A DNA stretch of 64,000 nucleotides, from assembly GCA_019915015.1 (NCBI GenBank), contig JAHBBC010000011.1:1488001-1552000 (forward strand). Direction: 5' to 3'. This DNA comes from Auriscalpium vulgare (taxonomy: Eukaryota; Basidiomycota; Agaricomycetes; Russulales; Auriscalpiaceae). The notes beneath the pieces were generated by a model. It was given only the letters and a program-made list of their open reading frames with translations, was not told the DNA's origin and did not search any database. The first letter of the stretch is position 1. Each line of letters starts with the position of its first letter. Shown here piece by piece: positions 10,629-20,556 of the stretch. The translations under genes and the position numbers were made by a program.

Positions 10629-11150
10629 TTAGTTCGGCATCCTGTACCACATCGGCGTGAGATCACCAACCGCACGCTTGGCGCGCTGGATGAGATCCTC
10701 CCTTGGACGTAGCCTCATCTCCTCTGTCATGTTGTTCGCCAGAACCAAGCACAGCGCATACTCGGGCCACAGGACGCCTTGACGATCCTGAACCTTGCCG
10801 GTGTAGACGGTCTTGGTGACACTGACGTTGCGGAGGCCGCTGATCCGTTTAATTGCAGTGAGTGCTTTGACGCGCGAGCCGGAGATGGCGGCCTCCGTGT
10901 CGAGAGGACCGATCTTATTGGCGACGCAGTAGTCGTAAAGGAAAGCATCGGTGAGGGCGAAGCCAAATACGCGCAGGCGAGTGAGGCCAGACCGGTAGAG
11001 GGGAGGTGCTGTTGGGGTAGGCTGGAGTTCGGCCATGTGTGTATCGTCTGCTGGAGGGTCTAAACTTGGCGGGATGGCGCTTCTGTCCTGAGGCACTGGG
11101 GCATTCAGAAGGCTTGTGAGAGACCTGAACCGACGAATGTCAGGTGACAT
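10629..11150 (-). CDS. Orphan family A, copy A1 (173 aa)
   Basis: Intact single-exon frame starting at an ATG (MSPDIRRF) and ending at TAA. I do not recognise the family. Features shared by the eight copies here: a low-complexity N-terminus with PPADDT and MAELQPT, then RLRVFGFALTDAFLYDYC, a variable middle, KTVYTGK, EYALCLVLANN and a C-terminal VGDLTPMWYRMP. No signal peptide or clear membrane segment. Predicted fold is mixed alpha/beta. An upstream in-frame extension to 11240 lacks an ATG, so 11150 is preferred and it aligns with copies A6 and A8. The conservation of the four blocks across divergent copies argues that the family was under selection. Confidence 0.65.
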   Translation of the reverse strand: MSPDIRRFRSLTSLLNAPVPQDRSAIPPSLDPPADDTHMAELQPTPTAPPLYRSGLTRLRVFGFALTDAFLYDYCVANKIGPLDTEAAISGSRVKALTAIKRISGLRNVSVTKTVYTGKVQDRQGVLWPEYALCLVLANNMTEEMRLRPREDLIQRAKRAVGDLTPMWYRMPN

Positions 11151-11570
11151 CGTTTGGACAAAAAAAGGACTTGCATGATCTCTAAGGCGAAAAAGTTTTA
11201 TTTGCGGGGAGGAAGACGTGCACTGCAGGGAGGACGACACAGAAGAGCTTCAAGTTTAAATACAACATGGAACACGGTCATGTGATTGAGACAAAACGAA
11301 GCGGCTGCATGTCTCTGTCCTTCCTGTCCTTCTTCTTCCGGGGCCCCAGTTGCGTATGACTTGACTTATCGTCAAAGGTCATTGTTGTCCAAAAGTCAGT
11401 GTGCTTCGCTTGCGGGGCCGCAGCTGCGTACTATGCCTTGGCTTTTCGTATGCTTCGTATCTCACCGTTTGGCAACCGGCGGGGCCGCAGCTGTGTATGA
11501 CTTGACAACAAAGTGCATTGTTCTACAAAAGTAAGTAAGCTGCGTACTATGACAGTTGGCTATTTCCTGT
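11151..11570. other. Spacer leading into minisatellite
   Basis: Upstream flank of A1, then from about 11330 degenerate partial units of the adjacent repeat (GGGGCCGCAGCTG and TGCGTACTATG motifs recur). No gene. Confidence 0.5.
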
Positions 11571-12300
11571 CAATTGTTCTCCATATGTAAGTATGCTTCG
11601 TATCTCACCAAGTTCACTGGCAACAGTTGACCATCTGATACTACGTGCCCCTTCCTTACCCCTGGCCGAGAAGCGGACTATCAACCGGGCGGGGTCGCAG
11701 CTGTCTGCGTACTATGACTTGGCTAAATTGTCAATTGTTCTCCACATGTAAGTATGCTTCGTATCTCACCAAGTTCACTGGCAACTTCAGTTGACCATCT
11801 GATGCTACATGCCCCTCTTTACCCCTGGCCGAGAAGCGGACTAGCAACCGGGCGGGGTCGCAGCTGTCTGCGTACTATCATGACTTGGCTAATTTGTGTC
11901 AATTGTTCTCCACATGTATGTATGTTTCGTATCTCATCAAGTTAACTGGCAACAGTTGACCATCTGATGCTACATGCCCCTCCTTACCCCTGGTCGAGAA
12001 CCGGACTAGCAACCGGGCGGGGTCGCAGCTCTCTGCGTACTATGACTTGGCTAATTCGTGCCAATTGTTCTCCATATGCCTAAGTATGCTTCGTATCTCA
12101 CCAAGTTCACTGGCAACAGTTGACCTGCTGCTTCGTGCCCCTCCTTACCCCTGGCCGAGAAGCGGACTAGCAACCAGGCGTGGTCGCATTTGTGTATGAC
12201 TTGACATCAAAGTGCATTATTTTGCTGCGTACTATGACTTGGCTAATTCGTGTCAATTGTTCTCCAAATGCTTCGTATCTCACCAAGTTCACTGGCAAGC
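11571..12300. repeat. Minisatellite, about 4.5 units of 160-190 bp
   Basis: Units begin with CAATTGTTCTCC at 11571, 11732, 11900, 12062 and 12254 (spacings 161, 168, 162, 192). Each contains TATGCTTCGTATCTCACCAA, CTGGCAAC, GTTGACC, CCCTGGCCGAGAAGCGGACT, GGCGGGGTCGCAGCT and GCGTACTATGACTTGGCTAA in order. The last unit is truncated and runs into the promoter of the family B gene. Confidence 0.85.
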
Positions 12301-12515
12301 GGAGTAGTCCAAAGTGAGTCCCTCGCCGTTGGTTCCTCGTCGCGATAATCGAAGCGTCCAAACAATAGGATAACGGGGTAAGCATAGGACAATGGAGCCT
12401 GACAGTTGGCGACGCAAAGGGGGCATCCGACGCATGTATAAAGCAATGGAGCCGCAATCCTGGCAGCCGCCATCATCTCCCAAGTCCCTGCGTCATTGCC
12501 TGTAGCATTTTGACC

Positions 12516-13561
12516 ATGAGCTTCCGACTCCCCGGTCGTATTTCCAACCCGCTGTCCCGGACGAAGAACCTGCTCATGGCAGCATTCGCCTACAGCCGCC
12601 ATTGGAACGTCCGCAACCTCGAGTGCTATTGGTACGGCCCGTGCGGAGAGCTGGTCTCATCGCTGGTGGACGATGTCCAGGAGCTCGTGGCTATCGCGCA
12701 GCCCGTGATCTGGTTTCGGCGGAGGGCGAACAACTCTAGGCCTGCACAGCATGACCCCGACAGGTCTATCGCCCACACCGTCGCTTCTCGCAAAGTCAGC
12801 GCCGTCATCCCCGATTACGCCATATATTACCTGCGGGCCAGCTATCGCAATCGCCAATTGCTGCCCGTAAACTCGGTCGAACGACGTCAGAAGGACATTC
12901 ACATTGATGATGTCCGAATCCCTCTGGTCGTAGAGGCCAAGCGCTATTGTCATCGAGCTCCGACTGCCACAGGTATGCTCCACACTCGGACTGCTTGGTG
13001 CTCCACTCAATTTCATCAATAGCGAATCAAATACCAGGCGAGGAAGATATGAACGTAATCCGGAAACGCGCAGAGGAGGCGATGGAACAGGCGGAGAAGG
13101 TAGCCCGGCATGTCTTCAAGATGTATCCGCAGCAGAAGGAGATCATCTTGGCCGCTTTTACGGGGCCTTTCTGGCGCCACAAGGTCATGCGTAACCGTAA
13201 CGCTGATGCAGCTATAATCGATGAAGATAGCGATAGCGATAGCGAAAGCGAAAACGAAAACGAGGCCGAGGCTGAGGCGGAAGGCGATCTTACATTGCTG
13301 GAGCAGGACGACGACGACGAAGCACCTGCAGCAGAGCCGCAGGCCGACGACGACGACGAAGGCGTCGACTTACGGGACGCCCCCCTTCCTGCACACATGG
13401 AGGACTTGTATCGCGCTACCCAGGACCTACCTGTCCTGAATGCCGAATGGTCCGAGGTTTGTGAGATGGAGAGCCTCGAGTCGCGTCGCGCTCTCTCGGC
13501 CATACATGCTCGCCTTGAAGTCATTCCCGAGCGGTACGGGACGGACCAAGCATGGTGCTGA
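12516..13561 (+). CDS. Orphan family B, copy B1; possible PD-(D/E)XK nuclease fold
   Basis: Exons 12516-12972 and 13038-13561 (65-nt GT-AG intron, phase 1) give 326 aa. N-terminal part: MSFRLPGR..., helical segment NLLMAAFAYSR, ECYWYGPCGEL. Middle: VIPDYAIYYLRASYR followed about 40 residues later by VRIPLVVEAKR. Asp100 and Glu140-x-Lys142 fit the D...(D/E)-x-K pattern of PD-(D/E)XK nucleases, and both are kept in copy B2; this is my inference, not an established assignment. C-terminal part: helical HVFKMYPQQKEIILAAFTGPFW, then a strongly acidic Ser/Glu/Asp low-complexity stretch (about residues 220-280), then a conserved VDLRDAPLPAHMEDLYR and ending DQAWC. No secretion signal. Confidence 0.65.
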
Positions 13562-14408
13562 ACGGTACCATCCTCGTCAGGTCAGTAGATTCCGCCATGA
13601 TTGCAAGATGGTGTAGTCAATGAATGCGACTCGCCTGCAGGACCATGATCGATGACGCGTGACGCGGGAAACTGAGGATGAAGATGCGATGGAGAGATGG
13701 CACGAAGTATATCTTTTGGATTTCGGTGTATGCAGAATGAGCGTGGCTTGATGTATGAGATTTTTGAGGTCGATCGCGCGGCACATCTAAGGTGAATCGC
13801 GCGTACTGGACTTTCCTGTCGCATTCGATGCTTCATTCTATACCACATCGGCGTTGGGTCACCGCCAACCGCCGCCTTCGCGCGTTGGAGAATGTCTCCT
13901 CGGCCCTTCCCTACCCCTCTCCGACTTGTTGTTCGTTATCCTTAGCCCGCCCTTCGCAAGGGGGTGCAGGGCAGCCATGTGGATGTCATCTTTCGGCGGG
14001 TGAAGGGATGGGAGACGCGTCCGGCGGTGGTGCTGGTGAGCTAGACCTGCGATAGACGGATGTATTAGACGGAGAAAAAGGCAAATCATGAGAACAGCAA
14101 ACCTTGTGAAAAATCCTTGTAGTCTATGGCGATGAGGAGGGAAGGAAAAATCGCGCGACCTGGAGAATTGAAATGCAGCGAACGCGCGGCTTCACGCCAC
14201 GGTCACGCGCACCTGCGGTTTCTCTCTTAATAATGATAATAACATCGAACGTCGTTTGCGTATTGGCTGGTATCTACTCTGGCCAAATTACTAGAAGGAA
14301 GTGACGAGCGACTGGCCCCGACCGGACGGACACAGCGAGCTCCATTCGCGGATCCTGACGACGAGTCGGTTATAACTCGAGTTGATAAACCTGTGGAAAG
14401 ACCTACCT
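13562..14408. other. Spacer with family A fragment
   Basis: No intact gene. Downstream flank of B1 (to about 13790) is related to the flank of B2 at 24788-25030. A minus-strand family A remnant follows at about 13840-14060. The rest (14060-14408) is promoter-side flank of A2-type sequence also found near 25370-25445 and 27560-27650. Confidence 0.5.
13840..14060 (-). pseudogene. Family A fragment (internally deleted)
   Basis: Minus-strand reading retains pieces of the family's order, DD.HMAALHPL (N-terminal block) directly followed by TNNKSERGREG (the ANNKTE block) and a damaged TWYR-like end. The central half is missing. A sister remnant is at 25050-25370. Confidence 0.5.
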
Positions 14409-14921
14409 CTAGTTCGGCATCCTGAACCACATCGGCGTGAGATCACCAACCGCACGCTTGGCGCGCCGGATGAGATCCTCCATAGGACGTTGCATCGTCT
14501 CCTCTGTCTTGTTGTTGGTCAAAGCCAAGCACAGCGCATACTCACGCAGGACACCTTGACGATCCCGCCAAACCTTGCCGGTGTAGACGGTTGTGATGGC
14601 GTAGCAGACACCACTGATCCTTTTAATTGCAGAGAGTGCTTCAACGCGCGAATTGGAGATGGCGTTCAACGTGTCGAGAGGACCGATCTGATTAGCGACG
14701 CAGTAGTCGTAAAGGAAAGCATCGGTGAGGGCGAAGCCAAATACGCGCCGGCGAGGGCGGCGAGGGCGGCAGAGGGGAGTGGCTGTCGGGGTAGGCTGGA
14801 GTTCGGCCATGCGTGTATCATCTGCCGGAGGGTCTAAACATGGCGGGATGAGGCATCCATCCGGCATTGAGGCAGCCAGAAGGCTCTCGAGAAACCTTAA
14901 ACAAAGAGGGTCAGATGACAT
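14409..14921 (-). CDS. Orphan family A, copy A2 (170 aa)
   Basis: Intact frame from ATG (MSSDPLC) to TAG. It has all family blocks: PPADDTRMAEL, RRVFGFALTDAFLYDYC, TTVYTGK, EYALCLALTNNKTEE, VGDLTPMWFRMPN. It differs from A1 by a two-residue gap after TGK and by SNSRVEALSAIKRIS in the middle. It is closest to A1, A6 and A8 (the 'PN-ending' subgroup with DRQGV), as opposed to the 'PG-ending' subgroup A3, A4, A5, A7 (HNNHQGV or QNNHKGV). No function can be proposed. Confidence 0.65.
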   Translation of the reverse strand: MSSDPLCLRFLESLLAASMPDGCLIPPCLDPPADDTRMAELQPTPTATPLCRPRRPRRRVFGFALTDAFLYDYCVANQIGPLDTLNAISNSRVEALSAIKRISGVCYAITTVYTGKVWRDRQGVLREYALCLALTNNKTEETMQRPMEDLIRRAKRAVGDLTPMWFRMPN

Positions 14922-15442
14922 CGTTGGCAAAAAATGAATGGACTAGCATGGTGGCGTTTGAGGCGAAAGATTGCGGCCTGCAAGGAGGAAGAGGGAGGAA
15001 GACGTGCAACTTTGAACTACGCCTGAGTCCTGACGGTCAGCATCACGTGACTCGTGCTAGAAGAAACAAGCGCATTCCGCACTCGGACTTAGACTGGTGA
15101 CCAGCTTTATATCAACAGTGACGACGGGGTGGGTACTGTGAGATATAACTCGGACTCCTCGAATGACGAGGAGCTAGGGCGGTGTTCAAACGACTGTGCA
15201 TTGATTGTGCTATCGAGGGATTCGTACTACGCTGACCAAGGCTAAGTAAAGTCTAATCTCTGTCATCTCTTGTGGACAGAAGCTTGGTGGCAGGGGCAAT
15301 CGGAGAGCTCTAGATATTGGAGCATGGCGACGCAATGAGACTGAGGAGGGAGAAAGGGCAGCAAATCGATGTGCGTATCACTGAAAGGAGTGAAAGCGAT
15401 GAGAACATATTGAGGTTGAAAAACCGACATGAAGACCTGCCT
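14922..15442. other. Spacer, no gene
   Basis: Upstream flank of A2 and downstream flank of A3; no supported coding exon. The last 100 bp match the 3' flank seen at 22540-22636 and 26220-26300. Confidence 0.45.
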
Positions 15443-15925
15443 CTAGCCCGGCATCCTGTACCACATCGGCGTCAGATCACCGACCATGCTCTTTGCGCGC
15501 CGAGTGACCTCCTCAGACGGCCCTTGTCTCATCTTCTCCGTCTTGTTGTTCGCCACCACCAAGCACAGGGCGTATTCGGGGACAGGAACGCCTTGATGAT
15601 TATTATGAAGCTTTCCGGTGTAGACGGTCTTGATGGTACTGGCGTGCTCAAGGCCATTAGAGTATGTCATTTGGGTGATGGCCACGGAGCGTGCGCTTGA
15701 GATGTGGCTCCACGTGTCGAGACGCCCAATGTTATTGGCGGCGCAGTAGTCGTAGAGGAATGCATCGGTGAGGGCGTAGCCGAATACTCGCAAGCGAACG
15801 TGGCCAGGTTGGTAGAGTGGAGGGGCTGTTAGGGTAGGCTGCAATTCGGCCATGCGGGTATCATCTGCAGGAGGATCGAAGGTCGGTGGGATGGGGCATC
15901 CATCCTCAGGCAGCGGATAGTTCAT
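15443..15925 (-). CDS. Orphan family A, copy A3 (160 aa)
   Basis: Intact frame from ATG (MNYPLPEDG) to TAG. 'PG-ending' subgroup: RLRVFGYALTDAFLYDYC, KTVYTGK, EYALCLVVANNKTE, VGDLTPMWYRMPG. It is very close to A5 (22637-23119), including the shortened N-terminus and GRLDTWSHISSARS in the variable part. Located just upstream of the broken TPR gene TPR1, as A8 is upstream of TPR2, so the A gene plus TPR pair was duplicated as a block. Confidence 0.65.
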   Translation of the reverse strand: MNYPLPEDGCPIPPTFDPPADDTRMAELQPTLTAPPLYQPGHVRLRVFGYALTDAFLYDYCAANNIGRLDTWSHISSARSVAITQMTYSNGLEHASTIKTVYTGKLHNNHQGVPVPEYALCLVVANNKTEKMRQGPSEEVTRRAKSMVGDLTPMWYRMPG

Positions 15926-16568
15926 GATAGACCTTCACCCGGGCCCACGCCGCACAGTATCAATGACGATCCAGTTCACAGACATAATGAGTGACTTACA
16001 TGATGTGATTCCCGAGAGGGAGAAGCGACGGAAACGATCTGGGAGGGTGAACTACTAGTCGCACGCAAGACCAAGCTGCACAGCGAAGTTCAGTCAAGAA
16101 CGACGGCCGGCCGGCAACGGCCCGGCAGGGGCGTTTATCTTCTTTTTCGTTTGGTTTTCGTCTTCGCTTGGTCTTCGCGGCCTTTGCAACACATCCGAAC
16201 AGTCTGGCCGAGTCTACATCATAGCCATCATGCAATTGTGCTCTGGCAGGTAAGGTTTTGGATGAGTCCGCCGGTCTGGTACATAATGTGCGAGCTTCAT
16301 GCTGCTCTGCTCGCCCGAAGTCCGAGTCGGCCCCACAGTAGGGTTCTTGTTTAGTTCGTGGTATGCATTCGCTGGCTTTATCATGTATCATTGGGCTAGT
16401 AAGGTGGACGATCTCCAAGAGGTGGGCATTTCACAGGATTTTCGCCAATTGGGAGATCAAAGTTGGCCATCGAGTCGGTCCCGGGGGCGACCTGTCTCGA
16501 CCGTTCTCCAGTGTCCTTTCCAACTTGACTTCTGTCGCCACATCCTCCAGTGTCCTCCTCTACACAAC
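15926..16568. repeat. Shared upstream region of TPR gene (copy 1)
   Basis: No gene. Much of 16080-16568 matches 28410-28815 in order and orientation: a GGCCGGCCG patch, a CTTCG-rich patch, TCATGCAA and GGCAGGTAA blocks, then the CCTCTACACAACATGA start context. It likely holds the ancestral TPR promoter. Confidence 0.55.
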
Positions 16569-17510
16569 ATGAACTCTGACCGCATGCTGCAGTTGAAACA
16601 ACGCGGAAACACTGCGTTTCGTTCAGGACATCACAGAGACGCTATCCAGGCTCGTTCGAGTTTTCTAACCCAGTATCAGTGTAGCTAAGGCACTGACATT
16701 GCCTCTAGTTGTACACCGACGCCCTCGATACTGCACGCTCGAAAGGATCAACCGAGGACAAGCGTGTTCTTCTTTCCAATCGCGCCCAGGCTTATCTACA
16801 ATGGGGCGACATCTATAACGCCCTGCGCGATACCGACCTCGCGCTCTCCCCTGAGTATAACCACACAGGCTCGCCGCCGTCGCCCGCTAGCATCACACGC
16901 AAGTGCCAGTGGCGCAGGGCGCGTGTTCTGAATACCCTCGGGCGCTGGATGGAGGCGCAGGCAGCTCTGGACGAGTACACGCGGTTATCGTCCGTGATGG
17001 GTGAAGTTAGGAGCGCAGAGTCGGTTGCGCTCGAGCACATCCTCGGGCGCGCGCTCCGGCTGCCGCATGACAGCGAGGTCGTCCAGCGTGTCGAGCTCCT
17101 GCGTGCGCTCAATGTACGTTCCCAGTCACGGTCTCCTGTTCATCCCGCCTCTCATCTCGTCCGCGCAGGCCCGCGGCATCATCGTCGAAGAGAAGTACAT
17201 CCCCACGTTTCCCGAGCCGCCGTTTGGAGTCGACGAGGGCTACGTCGATGAACTCAAGTTCGAGACATCCTCAGTGAGCGCCCGAACCCAGCGCTTCCCG
17301 ACCCCTTTTTGACGCCGCTCGCCGTTCCCGTCTACGTGCGCGCGCCGCACTTCCCCCACCCGACGCGTGGTGGACGGCTCGGAATGCGCGTTACTATCTC
17401 GGAGGCGCCGCCCGAGCTCATGACCATCGGCAACCACGTCGACTCACTGCTGACATCGTTCCTGACCTGCGGCCGCGGGCAAGGCGGGGACGGGCGTGCG
17501 GCGCAACCTC
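16569..17510 (+). pseudogene. TPR-repeat protein, copy TPR1 (frameshifted, 3'-truncated)
   Basis: Exons 16569-16649, 16709-17113, 17169-17312. The N-terminus (MNSDRMLQLKQRGNTAFRSG) and two further helical pairs (LSNRAQAYLQWGDIYNALRDT and GRWMEAQAALDEY) are tetratricopeptide repeats, as in Hsp90/Hsp70 co-chaperone-type proteins. Compared with TPR2 (28816-30121): the first donor is GC instead of GT; a 2-nt insertion near 17272 shifts the frame and stops the protein at 17312; and homology to TPR2 ends near 17505, where the gene is fused to the upstream flank of a glycine-rich gene. The second TPR is intact here, whereas TPR2 has a stop codon there. Likely non-functional, though a short TPR-only product is possible. 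Confidence 0.7.
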
Positions 17511-17777
17511 TGGTACCAGCTTGGAAATCACGTAAACTCTTTCGATGCCTATAAGTGTCTGTCCTCAGTACTCTGGACCTGCAGCGTCCTCTAGTCGAAC
17601 GCCCTCTTGTGAGTCATGTCCGTGTATGTCGCATGACGATTTGCTGGCCCTGCGATGCTCGTGCCTAGTCGTCACCGCCAACCGAATTGAATTCACCCTG
17701 TGAGTTCGCTGTACATATGCGCTCTGATTTGTGTCGCTCATTGCCCTCATTAGATCCCACTGAGAGCAATCATTGCA

Positions 17778-18322
17778 ATGGCCTTGGTAAGACAACATCG
17801 CCATTGACCGCGCCAGTTTCTTCTCTAACTTGCTGCGTTTCTCTTTCTACCAGACCGAGTGAGTTTGCTTATTTCTTTTTCTGCGCAATGTTGTGTCTTG
17901 ACGTTGCTGCCTCGCAGCGAGATCACTACCTACACAGAGCAGCAGATCGAAGACCTCGGCATCACCAAGCCTGACTTCACGCCACCTAAGAGCGATTTGG
18001 AGGACGGCCCAACTTCGTCCCCGCTAACGCGAATATCGCTTCCGGTCTCGTCGCGAGCTACTTGACCCTCAACACTACCGATGGCAACGGCGGCACCGGT
18101 TTGGCATTCGGTATCGGTGCCGGCCTTGATATCACCGGAGGGACCCTTGGATATGGCTCTTGCGACACCCTGAAGTCGGCAAGGAACGTCATTGGCATCG
18201 TCGCGGAGGCTGACGTTCTCACCATCACGTCCATGGTCGACGACGCCGTGGCCAGGGTATTCGTTGGAGCTGGTGTCGGAGAGGTGACCTTCGAAGGTGT
18301 CGGGTACTTTGATTGGAACTAG
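17778..18322 (+). pseudogene. Glycine-rich micro-exon gene, copy 2 (1-nt deletion)
   Basis: Same three-exon layout as at 9461: exon 1 17778-17786 (ATGGCCTTG), micro-exon 17854-17858 (ACCGA), exon 3 from 17918. Encodes MALTDEITTYTEQQIEDLG and so on, then loses one base at the codon equivalent to Trp in LEDWPNF (near 18006), which leads to an early TGA near 18062. After the deletion the old frame stays open to the original stop at 18322, with mostly conservative changes. The lesion is therefore probably recent. The micro-exon and both its splice sites are intact. Confidence 0.75.
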
Positions 18323-18958
18323 GCGATCTTGCGTGAGTCTCTGTTTATACCCTGTGGCGCCGTGGAACAAGACCTGACCGTTCTGTCAGGTATTGATCGC
18401 CCGTCATTGCGATATATTTTGCGCGGGATTTCTTGTATACGTTGTCATCGAGCAGTCAAGGTCACAATATTGGCATAAATGCTCATTTCGACTTGGAGTC
18501 CGCCCTGGTTTTGCGAGTTGCAACGGTCGACATGTGGTCCATTCGCCTTCCCGCCGACTCATAAGCAGGCTGCCTGCGATGCGCATGCGCCTCGCCTCTT
18601 GGGATAACACCTTGAGACGACTGTCAAAGCAGAGGCTAATGAGTGCGCCAAGGCGGACTCGCTCTCATGAGTTTCTTCTAGCGAAGTGATGTACGTGGGT
18701 GACTGGATATGAAGAACCGATGCGCAAAACATGGCTGAATGTGTTCCATCTGCTGTTCTGAAGATACTTAGTGCGGAATACGAGTGTGGCGGGCCAAAAC
18801 GGATAAGCTGGAGTCAACTGGTGTCGTATCGTACAAAGATTACAAACATAGCAATGCGAATAGAGCACGGTGAGAGCAAGGGCGGACAAACAAATTGTGT
18901 GACACTGAAAGCAGTCACCGCGATCAGAACAGAGATAGACCGAAATGAAGACCTGCCT
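18323..18958. repeat. Module spacer, copy 2
   Basis: Diverged relative of 10008-10628 and 22017-22636; no gene. Confidence 0.55.
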
Positions 18959-19369
18959 CTAGCCCGGCATCCTGTACCACATCGGCGTGAGATCACCGAC
19001 CATGCTCTTGGCGCGCCGAATGACCTCCTCCGACGGCCCTTGTCTCATCTTCTCCGTCTTGTTGTTCGCCACCACCAAGCACAACGCGTACTCGGGGACA
19101 GGGACGCCTTTATGATTATTCTGAAGCTTTCCGGTGTAGACGGTCTTGATGGCACTCGCGTACCGCAGACCACTCTTGTTTCTGATCGTGGTCACTGCCT
19201 CAACGCGCGCGTTTGAGATGTCGTTCCGCGTGTCGAGAGGACCGATCTTGTTGGTGAGGCAGTAGTCGTAGAGGAATGCATCGGTGAGGGCGAAGCCGAA
19301 TACGCGCATGCGAGTACGACCAGGATTGTAGAGGGGAGGAGCTGTAATGATGGGCTGGATATCCGCCAT
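18959..19369 (-). pseudogene. Orphan family A, copy A4 (N-terminus lost at duplication joint)
   Basis: Frame from an internal ATG (MADIQP) to TAG, 136 aa, closest to A7 (26301-26780). The N-terminal block with PPTFDPSADDT present in A7 is missing because the duplicated segment begins at about 19377, only a few bases upstream. Its own promoter was therefore replaced by sequence from the secreted-protein gene. All core blocks remain (MRVFGFALTDAFLYDYC, KTVYTGK, EYALCLVVANNKTE, VGDLTPMWYRMPG), so a shortened product is possible. Confidence 0.6.
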
Positions 19370-19597
19370 GGGTGTATTTGACCTCGTCGAGATCCTGGAA
19401 CATAGTCAGAGTCTGCATCCAGAACAATACTAGAATATACTGACTACATCATCGCCCGACGACACCAGAGGATCCTGAGCCAACTTGAGATGGCCCGCGC
19501 TCATGCCCGACACGGGATTGAAGTCATGGGACGAGGAAGCGAGGGCGCAGCGTGCGGCGAGCACTGCGCAGATGCATATGGACTTGAGCACGAGCAT
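19200..19597 (-). other. Chimeric reading frame: secreted-protein exon 1 fused to antiparallel-frame A4 sequence
   Basis: Exon 1 (19448-19597, signal peptide plus about 30 residues) and intron 1 (19395-19447) of the secreted-protein gene are copied intact with the TATA box. Exon 2 starts at 19394 with DLDEV and then crosses the duplication joint into A4 DNA, read in a frame other than A4's own, staying open for about 65 codons (Ser/His/Arg-rich) to a stop near 19200. This could encode a secreted fusion protein of about 115 aa. It overlaps A4 on the same strand. Expression is unknown. Confidence 0.4.
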
Positions 19598-20172
19598 ACT
19601 TCAGTGAGACGAGAGATGGCGTAGTATCGAAGGCATACCGTTGTTTTATACCATGTAATAGCACACGGCAGTCGCCACACGGAATAGCGATGGACATCCC
19701 GTGCGATGTTAAAGATATCTGTATCGCTGGACGGGTAAAAAGCGTCCCCTGGATCCAGCGAATGCGTACACCGATGTGTCTTTGACCGCTTGCACCTCAC
19801 CGCCGGGGACTTTCCAGCCACGGCGACTGCAAAACACCGTCCAGACGAACCACATGGGTTCCTGCAGCCTTGTGTGGCTTGGGATCAAGTTGTAACCAGG
19901 AAAACGTCGGCAGCACGACGACGTCGGAATGGCGGAATCGACAAGGCGACGTCGGAATGGCGGGATGACTGGAAGAATAACGGAATCAGTAAGCCTCCTC
20001 CGATAGTTCAGGGTAGACGCAGAGATCAGGAGGGGCGTCGATTCCCTACATAGACTGGACTGCCGTCCGCTCCGTCCCCACAATCCCCCACTGACACAAG
20101 AGATATCGAATAGTTTGTGCGCACCTTTTCGCATCTTCTAATGACCGTCCCCATAACGTGAACTAGCAGACA

Positions 20173-20556
20173 ATGCCGACTGTCAACAGAACCCAGTGGC
20201 CGTTCAGCGACGCCCGGTCGACCAAGACGGAGTTCCTCCCGTTCCTCTGCGCGCTCCTCGCCGCCGGCACGATCGACGAGATCTCCGACATAGACGACGG
20301 AGCCGCCATCGAGCGCTACATCGAGGCGCAGGGCGCGGCGGATGAGAGTGGCCGGACGACCAGCGGCGTGACGTTTTGGCTCTACCCGAAGGGCTTGCGC
20401 GGTCCCTACCACACGACGGACGAGGGCGAGATCGAGCAGCACGGCACGCTGTTCACTGTGGAACCAGGAGTCCTGGTTGCAGAGGCGGTGGAGAAAGCGA
20501 AGGGCGCGTTGAAGGTGGATGGAATTGCGCACGAGCACATCGAGGACGGGGCTTGA
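20173..20556 (+). CDS. Orphan protein of 127 aa, copy 2
   Basis: Identical in sequence to the gene at 8164-8547, with the same flanks. Perfect identity here reflects the recent duplication and says nothing about selection. Confidence 0.6.
   Translation: MPTVNRTQWPFSDARSTKTEFLPFLCALLAAGTIDEISDIDDGAAIERYIEAQGAADESGRTTSGVTFWLYPKGLRGPYHTTDEGEIEQHGTLFTVEPGVLVAEAVEKAKGALKVDGIAHEHIEDGA

Noticed and set aside
14409..14930. Family A copy A2 start at 14930
   Set aside because: That codon is TTG; the ATG at 14921 matches the starts of A1, A6 and A8.
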